Shown: positions 1 through 7,375, numbered from the stretch's first letter. The stretch is 64,000 nucleotides of DNA from Microbacterium marinilacus (GCF_019753765.1 NZ_JAIJZW010000002.1:346382-410381), one strand, 5' to 3'. The notes: generated from the sequence alone by a model not told the origin. Numbers and translations are program-made.

Positions 1-70
1 GCCCCCCCCCCCCCCCGCGGCGGGGCGCCCCCCCCCCCCCCCCCCGCGGGCCCCCCCCCCCCCCCCCCCG
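1..70. other. C/G homopolymer run, probable assembly artefact
   Basis: The first 70 bases are almost only C with a few G islands and no A or T. The normal rnc reading frame begins abruptly at about base 71, so the roughly 25-30 N-terminal codons of RNase III appear to have been replaced. Homopolymer on this scale is not seen elsewhere in the window. The likely cause is a contig end or low-quality consensus; a real poly-C tract cannot be excluded. Confidence 0.8.
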
Positions 71-709
71 CTTCTCGGCTTGGCGCTGACGCACCGCTCG
101 TTCGCCTACGAGAGCGGCGGGATCCCGCACAACGAGCGCCTCGAGTTCCTCGGCGACTCGGTGCTCGGTCTCGCCGTGACGACGATGCTCTACACGCGCT
201 TCCCCGAGCTCGAAGAGGGACAGCTGGCGAAGCGGCGTGCGAGCGTCGTGTCGACGGTGGCGCTGGCCGAGGTCGCGCGCGCGATCGGGCTGGGCCAGCA
301 CCTTCGCCTGGGCAGGGGTGAGGAGCTCACCGGCGGGCGTGACAAGGACTCGATCCTCGCGGACGCCATGGAGGCCGTCATCGGCGCGACGTATCTGTCG
401 GCCGGCAGCGAGGTCGCGGCCGCGATGGTGCTGCGCCTCGTCGAGCCGCTGCTGCAGGACCCCGAGCGCTACGGCGCCGCGATGGATCCCAAGACGGCGT
501 TGCAGGAGATCGCGGCGAGGCAGGGACTGACCCCTCCTGCGTACGCGGTGGAGGCGAGCGGCCCCGATCACGACCGTCGTTTCGTCGCGACGGTGACCGT
601 GGGCGAGCTCGTCGCCACGGGCGAGGGAACGAGCAAGAAGACGGCCGAGATGGCCGCCGCGCTCGACGCCTGGCGTCGGCTGAGCGAGCCTGCCGGCGCG
701 CGCGCCTGA
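71..709 (+). CDS. rnc: Ribonuclease III, 5' end missing
   Basis: This enzyme cleaves double-stranded RNA during rRNA and mRNA processing in the cytoplasm. The frame begins inside the first helix (LALTHRSFAYE) and carries the family signature ERLEFLGDSVLG, the second catalytic segment around DAMEAVIGATYLSAG, and a C-terminal double-stranded RNA-binding domain (PKTALQEIAARQG to GEGTSKKTAEMAAALDAW). The 209 residues from the TTG at 80 lack the usual N-terminal 20-30 residues, which lie in the damaged C-run, so the true start is not visible. mutM follows 3 bp after the stop, suggesting one operon, as is common in actinobacteria. Confidence 0.93.
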   Translation, partial: LLGLALTHRSFAYESGGIPHNERLEFLGDSVLGLAVTTMLYTRFPELEEGQLAKRRASVVSTVALAEVARAIGLGQHLRLGRGEELTGGRDKDSILADAMEAVIGATYLSAGSEVAAAMVLRLVEPLLQDPERYGAAMDPKTALQEIAARQGLTPPAYAVEASGPDHDRRFVATVTVGELVATGEGTSKKTAEMAAALDAWRRLSEPAGARA

Positions 710-712
710 CGC

Positions 713-1633
713 ATGCCCGAGCTTCCGGAGGTCGAGGTGGTCCGCGCGGGCCTGGCTCCCGCCGTGGCCGGTGCGCGCGTGCGGGGGGTGGAGGCGCATG
801 ACCCGCGGGCCCTGACCCGTCACGTCGGCGCTCCGGCCGACTTCGAGGCGCGCCTCACCGGCCGGGAGATCGCCGGCACGGCGAGGCGCGGCAAGTTCCT
901 GTGGATGCCCCTCTCCGACGATCCGGCCCGCGGGCCGGAGGCGGTGATGGTGCACCTCGGAATGAGCGGCCAGATGCTGCTGCGCGCTCCGGGGGCGCCG
1001 GCCGAGCGGCACGAGCGCGTGCGGGTCTGGATCGAGCATCCGGATCACGGTGAGCTCGCGGTGGTCTTCGCGGACCAGCGCACGTTCGGCTCGTTGGCGA
1101 TCGACGAGCTCGTGCCCACTCCCGACGGGAACCCCGGCGGCTTCGGCGACGCGGCGCCCCTCGTGCCGCGTCAGGCGGCGCACATCGCCCGCGATCCCCT
1201 CGACCCCGCGTTCGACGACGCGCTGTTCCGGCGGAGGCTGTCGGGCAAGGCGTCGGCGGTGAAGCGCGTGCTGCTCGACCAGACGGTCGTGAGCGGCGTC
1301 GGCAACATCTACGCCGACGAGGCGCTATGGGCGTCGCGCATCCACCCCGAGACGCTCGGTCGCGATCTGTCGACGCGAGCGGCGAACCGCCTGCTGGCGG
1401 AGGTGCGGGCCGTGCTGGCCAAGGCCCTCGCCGAGGGAGGCACGAGCTTCGACGCGCAGTACGTCAACGTGAACGGCCAGGCGGGGTACTTCGCGCACTC
1501 CCTGAACGCCTACGGGCGGCGCGGCAAGCCGTGCCCCCGCTGCGGCACCACGATCGTCCGCGAGCGGTTCACGAATCGTTCGAGCCACGTCTGCCCGCGC
1601 TGCCAACGCCGACCGATGCGCGTCGAGACCTGA
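713..1633 (+). CDS. mutM: Formamidopyrimidine-DNA glycosylase (Fpg)
   Basis: This is a base-excision repair glycosylase/AP lyase that removes 8-oxoguanine and other oxidised purines. The protein starts MPELPEVEVV, so Pro2 (the catalytic N-terminal amine after Met removal) and Glu3 are present. Lys61 sits in RRGKFLW, and the helix-two-turn-helix contains DQTVVSGVGNIYADEALW. The C-terminal zinc finger has CPRC and, 16 residues later, a second CPRC. At 306 residues it is slightly longer than the usual ~270-290, from insertions around residues 70 and 140. It starts 3 bp after rnc and is probably co-transcribed. Confidence 0.96.
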   Translation: MPELPEVEVVRAGLAPAVAGARVRGVEAHDPRALTRHVGAPADFEARLTGREIAGTARRGKFLWMPLSDDPARGPEAVMVHLGMSGQMLLRAPGAPAERHERVRVWIEHPDHGELAVVFADQRTFGSLAIDELVPTPDGNPGGFGDAAPLVPRQAAHIARDPLDPAFDDALFRRRLSGKASAVKRVLLDQTVVSGVGNIYADEALWASRIHPETLGRDLSTRAANRLLAEVRAVLAKALAEGGTSFDAQYVNVNGQAGYFAHSLNAYGRRGKPCPRCGTTIVRERFTNRSSHVCPRCQRRPMRVET

Positions 1634-1644
1634 GCGCAGCCGTG

Positions 1645-1660
1645 CGACGGCGCGCCGTCG
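1645..1660. terminator. Palindrome between convergent genes
   Basis: CGACGGCGCGCCGTCG is a perfect 16-bp palindrome 11 bp after the mutM stop and upstream of the convergent gene end at 1686. It has no T tract. Position and symmetry suggest a bidirectional transcript end, but as a hairpin its loop would be very small. Confidence 0.3.
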
Positions 1661-1685
1661 GCGGGGTTCTCCCACTGCTTCGGCG

Positions 1686-2090
1686 TCACGACGGCTCGTC
1701 TAATCCGGCGCCGTTCTCGTCGTGATAGACGTCGCGCGCGACCGGCACGGCATACGTCCAGTCGAACGGGAAGAGGTCTCGCTCCTCGGCATCCAGAGCA
1801 CGGCGGACACGCGTCGTGTCCGAGGGGGACATCCACGCTCCGTCGATCTTCCACTGCACGCTCACGAGGCCCCCGCCCGCTGAGGTGTCGACCTCGAAGA
1901 CGGAGGGGATGCGATCGCCGCGTGGCAGGGTCGTCGTTCCGGCGATCCAGTACACGCCGTCGTCCTCGGGCACGATCTCGACCTGAAGCACCGTCGGAGC
2001 GTGCGAGCGAGGGGCGATGCGGATGACGAAGCTCGGCGACCCGTTCAGCAGGTTCAGCCATCGGACCGTAGCGGCGTCCGGCTCGGTCAT
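1686..2090 (-). CDS. Hypothetical protein, last gene of a TetR-led operon
   Basis: The 134-residue soluble protein has no signal peptide or membrane segment and belongs to no family I recognise. It has beta-rich stretches (FVIRIAPRS, TVLQVEIVPEDDGVYWIAG, GLVSVQWKIDGAW) and an acidic C-terminus. Its ATG overlaps the stop of the preceding gene by 4 bp (2087-2090), indicating translational coupling in an operon that begins with the TetR gene at 3314. Coding on this strand is supported by the coupling chain; the function is unknown. Confidence 0.65.
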   Translation of the reverse strand: MTEPDAATVRWLNLLNGSPSFVIRIAPRSHAPTVLQVEIVPEDDGVYWIAGTTTLPRGDRIPSVFEVDTSAGGGLVSVQWKIDGAWMSPSDTTRVRRALDAEERDLFPFDWTYAVPVARDVYHDENGAGLDEPS

Positions 2091-2347
2091 CGGCGATCAG
2101 CTTCCGGCCGCTCGGTACCTGCGCAACTGCATCCTCTTCGGCGGCTCCGGGCCGCCGCGATGACCTGCCGGGTCGCGGCGAGCTTCTCGTCGTAGCTGCC
2201 GGGCGCGCTGCCGGAGGACTTCTGCTCCCAGCCCGGGGGCGCATGCAGCGCATCGCTCCAGGCGAACAGCTCGGGCTGCGCCGGCACCTCGCCGAGCGTC
2301 GCGCGACCGTCGCCCGCCGGCTGCTCCGGCGCTGTCGGCACCGTCAT
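2087..2347 (-). CDS. Small hypothetical protein
   Basis: This is an 86-residue protein with no recognised domain. The N-terminus is Pro/Ala-rich, followed by an amphipathic stretch (DEKLAATRQVIAAARS) and an Arg/Cys-rich tail. Its ATG at 2347 overlaps the previous stop by 4 bp, and its own stop overlaps the next ATG by 4 bp. The C-terminal tail looks less protein-like than the rest, and a neighbouring frame also reads plausibly there (ending ...LRRYRAAGS), so a frameshift near 2150 is possible. Confidence 0.5.
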   Translation of the reverse strand: MTVPTAPEQPAGDGRATLGEVPAQPELFAWSDALHAPPGWEQKSSGSAPGSYDEKLAATRQVIAAARSRRRGCSCAGTERPEADRR

Positions 2348-2673
2348 GAGCGGGGACCGAACACGTCGGCGGAGGTCAGGTCGTCGAAGCGGGCGAGCAG
2401 CCGGTATCCGTCGTAGACCTCGGTGCGGTCGGCGAAGACCCGGGCGGTGCGGATGATGCCCGTGCCGCGCATCGAGGGGGCGCGAACCTGGTCCGGCTCT
2501 CCGGCGATGTGGATCACGACCTCCATGCCAGGGCCGCCCGTGCCGGGAGGGAGCGGCCCGATCGCGTCGAATCCGCCGTACTGCTCGCCGATACGGGTCA
2601 GCACCTCCGCGATGAACGGTGTGGGTCCCAGGGGTGGCTCGGGCTCGGAGGGCGTGCGTCGGAACAGTCCCAT
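2344..2673 (-). CDS. Small hypothetical protein
   Basis: This is a 109-residue soluble protein starting MGLFRRTP, with a Pro-rich N-terminus and a compact domain (EVVIHIAGEPDQVRAP, then GIIRTARVFADRTEVYDGYRLLARFDDL). I recognise no family. The ATG at 2673 is preceded by a good ribosome binding site (GAGGAG) and lies 11 bp after the TetR stop. Its stop overlaps the next ATG by 4 bp, so the regulator and three small genes read as one operon. Confidence 0.65.
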   Translation of the reverse strand: MGLFRRTPSEPEPPLGPTPFIAEVLTRIGEQYGGFDAIGPLPPGTGGPGMEVVIHIAGEPDQVRAPSMRGTGIIRTARVFADRTEVYDGYRLLARFDDLTSADVFGPRS

Positions 2674-2684
2674 GTGTCGTCTCC

Positions 2685-3314
2685 TCAGCGGCGGTCGGTG
2701 GCGGGTCGGGTACGCGCAGCCGAGCAGGCGAGCCCGATGCCGTGCAGGATCGCCTCGGCCTGCTGCCGGCGATCGGGCGCGCTGCGGTGAGCGATGCGCG
2801 GGAAGTCCTGAAGGGGGTCGGCGTCGCGGATGGCGTCGGTGCCGGATGTCCAGCCCTCGCCGTCGAGGACGCTGCTGCCGTAGAACCAGCCGACGACGAG
2901 GTCGTGCGCGTCCCGGGGATCGAGTCTCCCGTGCTCTGTGAGCGCCATGATCGTCTCGCTGAGGATGAAGGAGCATCGCCCGAGCACTGGGCCCCGGCGC
3001 AGCAGCGAGACCGTGCCCGGGGTGGACAGGACGCGCACGGCTCGGTCGGCGAGCTCGAGGAGCGCGCAGTGGGCGCACTCGTGATCGAGCAGCTCCTGCG
3101 GCTCGAGACGTCCCAGCCGCTCGTCGGCGAGGTCGTGCCAGATCGCGTCCAGCGACGGGAAGTAGGTGTAGAGCGCGTTGACGGCGACGCCGACCTCCGC
3201 GGCGACGCCTCGCAACGAGATGCCCTCGACCCGCCCGCGGTCGACGAGAAGCCGGTCGGCGGCGCGAAGGACGCCCTCCGCCGTGATGCCCCCGCGCGGG
3301 CCGCGTGCCGCCAT
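2685..3314 (-). CDS. TetR-family transcriptional regulator
   Basis: This is a 209-residue one-component repressor. The N-terminal helix-turn-helix is at about residues 10-55 (TAEGVLRAADRLL, then LRGVAAEVGVAVNALYTYF), and the C-terminal helical domain resembles the TetR_C class, with YTYFPSLDAIWHDLAD at the junction. I chose the ATG at 3314 because AGGAGGAG lies just upstream on the coding strand; an in-frame upstream start at 3365 would run into the operator region. It leads an operon of three small unknown genes and faces a divergent gene across TGTACA repeats, so it probably autoregulates and controls both sides. The ligand is unknown. Confidence 0.85.
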   Translation of the reverse strand: MAARGPRGGITAEGVLRAADRLLVDRGRVEGISLRGVAAEVGVAVNALYTYFPSLDAIWHDLADERLGRLEPQELLDHECAHCALLELADRAVRVLSTPGTVSLLRRGPVLGRCSFILSETIMALTEHGRLDPRDAHDLVVGWFYGSSVLDGEGWTSGTDAIRDADPLQDFPRIAHRSAPDRRQQAEAILHGIGLACSAARTRPATDRR

Positions 3315-3358
3315 GGACTCCTCCTCGAGATCGCTGGTCGACAGACGTCGCCGCTCCG

Positions 3359-3385
3359 TGTACAACTAAGTATGTACAGTGTACA
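3359..3385. promoter_or_regulatory. Putative TetR operator with TGTACA half-sites
   Basis: The 91-bp gap between the divergent TetR gene and the gene at 3406 contains TGTACA at 3359-3364 and the 13-bp near-palindrome TGTACAGTGTACA at 3373-3385, symmetric apart from its central base. Repeated half-sites of this form in a divergent promoter are typical of TetR-family operators. The assignment to this regulator is inferred from position. Confidence 0.6.
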
Positions 3386-3405
3386 GACTCGAGTTGGAAG
3401 ACAGA

Positions 3406-3858
3406 GTGACCCCGCCGACCGACCGCCCGCTCCGTGATCCCGCATCCGAGCTCGCCGAGCGCATCCGTGCCAGGCGGCTGCCCGAGGCCGTCGTGCAGAT
3501 CGCCACCCGCGGCGGTGCGGCGGTGCATCCGGCCCTCGGGTATCGCGCCGCAGACGTGTGGGAGAGACCGGACGGGCCTGCGTGGGAGATCGTGGCCGCC
3601 TCGGGTCGCCAGGATCTCGTGCCGCTGTGGACGTGCGGGACCGTGGCGGTCTTCTCCGCCGCCGACGGCTCGTTCCTGCAATGGGACGCGGAGGAGGACG
3701 GGCCGTGGGCGGTCTGGCCGGACTTCGCCGGGGCGGTGCGCGACCTGCTCACCGATCTCTGGGAGGACGACGCCGACGACGGAGACCGTGCCGTGATCGC
3801 ACGGCTGCTCCTGCCGGAACATGAGATCGCCGCAGCGCTGGTCCCGGAAGAGCGGTGA
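3406..3858 (+). CDS. Hypothetical protein divergent from TetR
   Basis: This is a 150-residue soluble protein of no recognised family, rich in Trp and acidic residues in its second half (DGSFLQWDAEEDGPWAVWPDF). That region faintly resembles SUKH/SMI1-type immunity domains, but I would not assign it. The GTG at 3406 is chosen because GGAAG lies 5 bp upstream and the in-frame GTG at 3379 sits inside the TGTACA palindrome. It is probably regulated by the neighbouring TetR protein. Confidence 0.6.
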   Translation: MTPPTDRPLRDPASELAERIRARRLPEAVVQIATRGGAAVHPALGYRAADVWERPDGPAWEIVAASGRQDLVPLWTCGTVAVFSAADGSFLQWDAEEDGPWAVWPDFAGAVRDLLTDLWEDDADDGDRAVIARLLLPEHEIAAALVPEER

Positions 3859-3871
3859 GGACGACGGACGC

Positions 3872-4127
3872 ATGAACATCTTCTTTCCCGAGGTCGAGCT
3901 GCCCGGGTCGCGACAGGTGCGAGTGCATGAGCGCATCGCCGCGCATCGTCGCGGGACTGCGCGGCGTGATCGAGGAGATGTTCTCGAACGACTGGTACGA
4001 CGAGCGCGCAGAGGCGCTGTTCGCTCGTCCGGCGGTCGGAAATCCGGTCCATCGTGCTGACCGGCGAGCCGCCCGCGGCCGTCGGCGATGTCATGGATCA
4101 AGTGATATCACGAATTACTTAAGCTAA
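3872..4127 (+). pseudogene. Possible frameshifted small gene remnant
   Basis: An ATG at 3872 opens a plausible peptide (MNIFFPEVELPGSRQV), after which the frame degenerates into Arg-rich text. From 3927 the +1 frame reads well (VAGLRGVIEEMFSNDWYDER, then ALFARPAVG) before degenerating again. Together these look like one short gene broken by a frameshift, or a decayed fragment. No family is recognised. It fills most of the 309-bp gap before the satD-like gene, whose final ~90 bp are AT-rich promoter. Confidence 0.3.
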
Positions 4128-4136
4128 AACGCTTAA
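4119..4136. promoter_or_regulatory. Inverted repeat upstream of the SatD-family gene
   Basis: TTAAGC at 4119-4124 and GCTTAA at 4131-4136 form a 6-bp inverted repeat with a 6-bp AT-rich spacer, in a locally AT-rich stretch (about 4100-4155) that contrasts with the GC-rich surroundings. It lies 31 bp upstream of the ATG of an HTH-containing protein, so it is a candidate autoregulatory operator overlapping the promoter. Confidence 0.5.
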
Positions 4137-4167
4137 TTGAGCGACCGTATTAGTGTACTGTCGTCGC

Positions 4168-4815
4168 ATGGCCGTCACGATCATCTCCGACGTCGTCTCG
4201 TCGCGGAACGCTCCGGACCGGAACGCGCTGCAGCGCGAGATCGAATCGGCGGCGCTGGCCGTCGAGAAGGCGCATCCGCGCGCGGCGCAGCCATGGTGGC
4301 CGACTGCCGGAGACGAGTTCCAGGCCGTGTACGACACGATCGAGGACGCTCTGGTCGCCACCCTGTATCTGCAGCTCGCGCTGCCCGAGGGCATCGCCTG
4401 TCGGTTCGGGATCGGCGTGGGCGACATCACGCCCGTCGAGTCGTCGCTCGCCGACGCCATCCAGGATGGTCCGGGCTGGTGGGCCGCACGCGAGGCCGTG
4501 CAGCGTGCCGAGGAGCGGGACCGGGGCCGGTTTCCCGGAGGACGCTCCTGGCTGACCGTGCACGAGACCGCGTCGGCGGAGCTCCGCGCCCAGGAGGGCA
4601 TCGTCAACGCCTACCTGCTGCTGCGCGACCAGGTCGTGGCCGACATGAACGCGCGCGCCCGTCGTGCCGTGTTCGACAGCTGGCTCGGGCTGCAGCAGAA
4701 AGAGATCGCGGAGAAGGAGGGCGTCACTCAGGCGGCCGTGTCGCAGGCGATCAACAAGCCGCTGGTGCGGGCTCTGCGGCTCGGGGCGAAGGATCTGGGC
4801 CTTCCCACCGGCTGA
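4168..4815 (+). CDS. SatD-family protein with C-terminal HTH
   Basis: The 215-residue protein resembles the SatD family, named after the streptococcal acid-tolerance operon. The N-terminal domain (residues ~1-155) includes TAGDEFQAVYD and CRFGIGVGDI, spaced as in the palm fold of GGDEF/class III cyclase proteins, though the full catalytic motif is not evident. Residues ~170-200 form a helix-turn-helix (QQKEIAEKEGVTQAAVSQAI), so DNA binding is likely. The ATG at 4168 is used; an in-frame TTA-adjacent start at 4153 would overlap the promoter. The gene follows a palindromic AT-rich promoter and ends 2 bp before the convergent cofD stop. Its biological role is unknown. Confidence 0.75.
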   Translation: MAVTIISDVVSSRNAPDRNALQREIESAALAVEKAHPRAAQPWWPTAGDEFQAVYDTIEDALVATLYLQLALPEGIACRFGIGVGDITPVESSLADAIQDGPGWWAAREAVQRAEERDRGRFPGGRSWLTVHETASAELRAQEGIVNAYLLLRDQVVADMNARARRAVFDSWLGLQQKEIAEKEGVTQAAVSQAINKPLVRALRLGAKDLGLPTG

Positions 4816-4817
4816 CG

Positions 4818-5786
4818 TCACCGCAGCGCGGCGGACAGCTCCAACGCATCGGCCGCGAGCTGCGCCGAGGTGTCGGCGTCGCGCATCCACAACGGCACGG
4901 AGCGGGTCGCGATGCCCGCTCGCTCCAACGGCGCGACGGCATCGCCGTCGGCCTCGTCGACCAACCACCCGTCGAGCACCCCGCCGGCGTCCCGGGCTCC
5001 GTAGAGACGCCCGACCGCCTCCGCGGACGTCTCCACACCGATCGCGGCGAGGCACGCGTCCGCCATGCCGCGCACGACGCCGCCGGAGATGATGCCCGAC
5101 ACGCCGACGACCGGGGCCCCTGCGGCGGCGAGAGCCTCGCGGATCCCGGGCACCGCGAGGAGGGGCCCCACCGAGACGACCGGGTTGGAGGGGGCGATCA
5201 GCACGGCGTCCGCGCCGGCGATGGCCTCGAGCGCACCGGCCGAGGGCGTCGCGCGTCCGATGTCGCGCTGGACGAAGCCCGTCGCGGGCAGCTGCGCGCG
5301 GTGACGGACCCACCACTCCTGGAAATGGATCCGCTCGCCGTCGGCCAGGAGGACGTGGGTGTCGATCTCCGCATCGGTCGCGGGGTGCAGCGTCGCGCCC
5401 AGGTCCCAGCGCGACCCCAGACGGCGATACACCTCGGACACCGACAGCCCGTCGCGCAACCACGCCGTCCGGGCGATATGCGTGCCGAGGTCGAGATCGC
5501 CGAGCGTGAACCAGTCGGGCGCGGTGCCCCACGCGGCGAGCTCCGCGGACACGCGCTCCGACTCGTCGGCGCGCCCCCACCCCCGCTCGGCGTCGTTCAC
5601 CCCCGCGAGCGCATACAGCAGGCTGTCGTGGTCCGGGGCGATCCGGAGCCCCGACACCCACCAGTCGTCGGCGGTGTTGACGACCACGTCGATGCGGTGG
5701 TCTCCTCCGTCGCGTCGCACGTGCTCGCGCAGGCCCTTCACGAAGCGGGCGCAGCCGACGCCGCCGCCGATCACGGTGTAGTTCAC
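4818..5786 (-). CDS. cofD: 2-phospho-L-lactate / PEP transferase CofD (FbiA)
   Basis: This enzyme transfers a phospholactyl or phosphoenolpyruvyl group from the GDP-activated donor to the deazaflavin Fo, forming (dehydro-)F420-0. Family features are the start MNYTVIGGGVGCARFVKGL (nucleotide-binding loop), VVVNTADDWWVSGLRIAPD, and the C-terminal block APSNPVVSVGPLLAVPGIR then GVSGIISGGVVRGMAD. Its 322 residues match the family length. Partner F420 genes (fbiB, fbiC, fbiD) are not adjacent, whereas in many actinobacteria fbiA and fbiB form an operon. It is convergent with the SatD-family gene, with only 2 bp between the stops. Confidence 0.9.
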   Translation of the reverse strand: MNYTVIGGGVGCARFVKGLREHVRRDGGDHRIDVVVNTADDWWVSGLRIAPDHDSLLYALAGVNDAERGWGRADESERVSAELAAWGTAPDWFTLGDLDLGTHIARTAWLRDGLSVSEVYRRLGSRWDLGATLHPATDAEIDTHVLLADGERIHFQEWWVRHRAQLPATGFVQRDIGRATPSAGALEAIAGADAVLIAPSNPVVSVGPLLAVPGIREALAAAGAPVVGVSGIISGGVVRGMADACLAAIGVETSAEAVGRLYGARDAGGVLDGWLVDEADGDAVAPLERAGIATRSVPLWMRDADTSAQLAADALELSAALR

Positions 5787-5849
5787 CCCACAACCGTAAT
5801 CGGGGCGGCGCCGCGCAGGCGCCGAGGCCTCCGTGCGAGCGCGCCGGGC

Positions 5850-6923
5850 TCAGGCCAGCCTCTTCTCCCACGCGCCCGCGTAGCCCGCGGGTGCGAAGCC
5901 GACGGCCTCGTTCACGTCGAGCATGTACCGGTTCTCCTCGGCGTTGAACGTCGAGACGACGGGCGACTCCGGGACGTGCTCGTGCCAGCGCTGCAGGCCG
6001 ATGCACTTGACGATCGTGCCCAGGCGCCGACCGCGGTGCTCGGGCATGACGAGCGTGCCCCACTGGCTCGTCGGGCGTGTGCGATCGCGTGCGATCGACA
6101 GCTCGTTGAACGCGGCGACCTCGCCCGTCGGCTCATGGATCACCAGGGTGACGCCCATGAGCACTCCCGCCTCCGCGAAGCGGACGTCGCGCTGCAGCAC
6201 CCGTTCGGCGTCCCACACCGACTGCTCGAACGACAGCTCGCCCGCGGGCACGTCCGAGCTCATCCGGGCGATCGCCTTGGCGTAGCCTGCCGCGTACGCA
6301 GGGGGAGTGGCGCCGACCCACCAGACCGGGCGGTAGTCCGGGCCGGCCTTCGTCAGCGCCGACTCGAGCAGGCGGCGGACGGCGTCGTACGGGCCGTCGA
6401 GGTCGAACGCGCTGTTGCGCTCGACCTGGCCGAGCGCATAGCCCGCGCGGAGCATCCGTCGCGTGGCCGCATCCCTCTCGGGGATCCAGCCGGCGCCCGT
6501 CGGCGGCACGAGACGGTCGTCGACCGGGTCCGGCCGGTGGATCGTCCAGGTGTGCAGAAGGGTCCTGCCGTGCCGCCGCGCGATGCGCTCGCTCTCGGCG
6601 AGCAGCGCGTCGGCGACGGAACCGTCGTCGTGGCCCTCGGCGAGGACGAGGTCGACCTCGGCCGACTCGCTGGTGGTCTTGTCGATGTCGACGCGCGTGC
6701 CGCCGACGACGCGGCCGTCCACGCGGGCGACGGCGCCGACGGTGACGCTGTACGGCGTCTCACGCAGCCGGCCGAGCAGCTCGTGGGGGTCGTCGTCGTG
6801 CAGGTCCGTGCCCGAGGCGCGGCGCCATTCCGCGTTGCCGATGCGCACGAGGTCGACGAAGTCCGCCGCGTCGGCGGCGTCGAGCGTCGCCGGCACGACG
6901 AGGGGGTCGATGCGGATGTCCAT
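5850..6923 (-). CDS. Double GNAT-domain acetyltransferase
   Basis: This 357-residue cytosolic protein has two tandem GNAT-like halves. The first (residues ~1-170) includes VDLVLAEGHDDGSVADALL. The second carries a clear acetyl-CoA loop (VMPEHRGRRLGTIVKCIGLQ) and the C-terminal FNAEENRYMLDVNEAVGFAPAG typical of GNAT enzymes acting on small molecules. The start is the ATG at 6923, after a GAAGG-type ribosome binding site; the frame is open further upstream but with Arg-rich, non-protein-like sequence. The substrate is unknown. It stands alone between cofD and the small Arg-rich gene. Confidence 0.82.
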   Translation of the reverse strand: MDIRIDPLVVPATLDAADAADFVDLVRIGNAEWRRASGTDLHDDDPHELLGRLRETPYSVTVGAVARVDGRVVGGTRVDIDKTTSESAEVDLVLAEGHDDGSVADALLAESERIARRHGRTLLHTWTIHRPDPVDDRLVPPTGAGWIPERDAATRRMLRAGYALGQVERNSAFDLDGPYDAVRRLLESALTKAGPDYRPVWWVGATPPAYAAGYAKAIARMSSDVPAGELSFEQSVWDAERVLQRDVRFAEAGVLMGVTLVIHEPTGEVAAFNELSIARDRTRPTSQWGTLVMPEHRGRRLGTIVKCIGLQRWHEHVPESPVVSTFNAEENRYMLDVNEAVGFAPAGYAGAWEKRLA

Positions 6924-6966
6924 GGGTGGTGCTTCCTTCTGGGTGGTCCTCGTCGAGAGGATCGGT

Positions 6967-6994
6967 GCCGGGCGGGACGTGCGTCCCGCCCGGC
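6967..6994. terminator. Strong hairpin terminator of the 7004-7375 gene
   Basis: GCCGGGCGGGAC (6967-6978) and GTCCCGCCCGGC (6983-6994) form a perfect 12-bp stem with a 4-nt loop, 9 bp downstream of the stop of the minus-strand gene ending at 7004. It would end that transcript before the GNAT gene. There is no T tract, as is common in actinobacteria. Confidence 0.65.
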
Positions 6995-7003
6995 CGGGTG
7001 GGA

Positions 7004-7375
7004 TCAGCGGCCGTACTGGCCGGTGTGCGCCGTCAGGGCGCTTCGTGCGCGAGCGCGTTCGACGTCGAGCAGGTGCTCGCGCATCGTGCGTTCGCTGAGC
7101 GAGTCGTGGTCGCTCGGAGCAGCCCAGCGCCGCGGCCTCCTCGGCCGCTCCGGCCTGGTGCTCCACAGCAGCAGCTCGAGCCCGACCCACAGCGTCAGCC
7201 GCCTGCGCCACCCGACGGAGTCGTGCAGGGCGGTGCGTGCCTCGGGGGCCCGCAGCGCGCGCACGGCCTGTTGGGGAGGGCCGGGCGGATGCGCGAGCTG
7301 CGCCGCGCGAGCCTGCGAGTCCTGACCGTGCTCGCGGGCGTCGGCGGGCGCGGTGGTGTTGAGGATGTTCGACAT
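7004..7375 (-). CDS. Small Arg-rich hypothetical protein
   Basis: This is a 123-residue protein with an Arg/Ala-rich composition and one hydrophobic stretch (RLTLWVGLELLLWS, residues ~58-72) that could be a membrane-associated helix. No family is recognised. Support comes from the good ribosome binding site (TAGGAG) before the ATG at 7375 and a perfect terminator hairpin just after the stop. High-GC sequence can produce spurious Arg-rich frames, so confidence is moderate. Confidence 0.55.
   Translation of the reverse strand: MSNILNTTAPADAREHGQDSQARAAQLAHPPGPPQQAVRALRAPEARTALHDSVGWRRRLTLWVGLELLLWSTRPERPRRPRRWAAPSDHDSLSERTMREHLLDVERARARSALTAHTGQYGR

Noticed and set aside
4665-5092. Plus-strand Arg-rich frame across the satD-cofD junction
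   Set aside because: It overlaps two well-supported genes and has the Arg/Pro-rich composition of a high-GC shadow frame.
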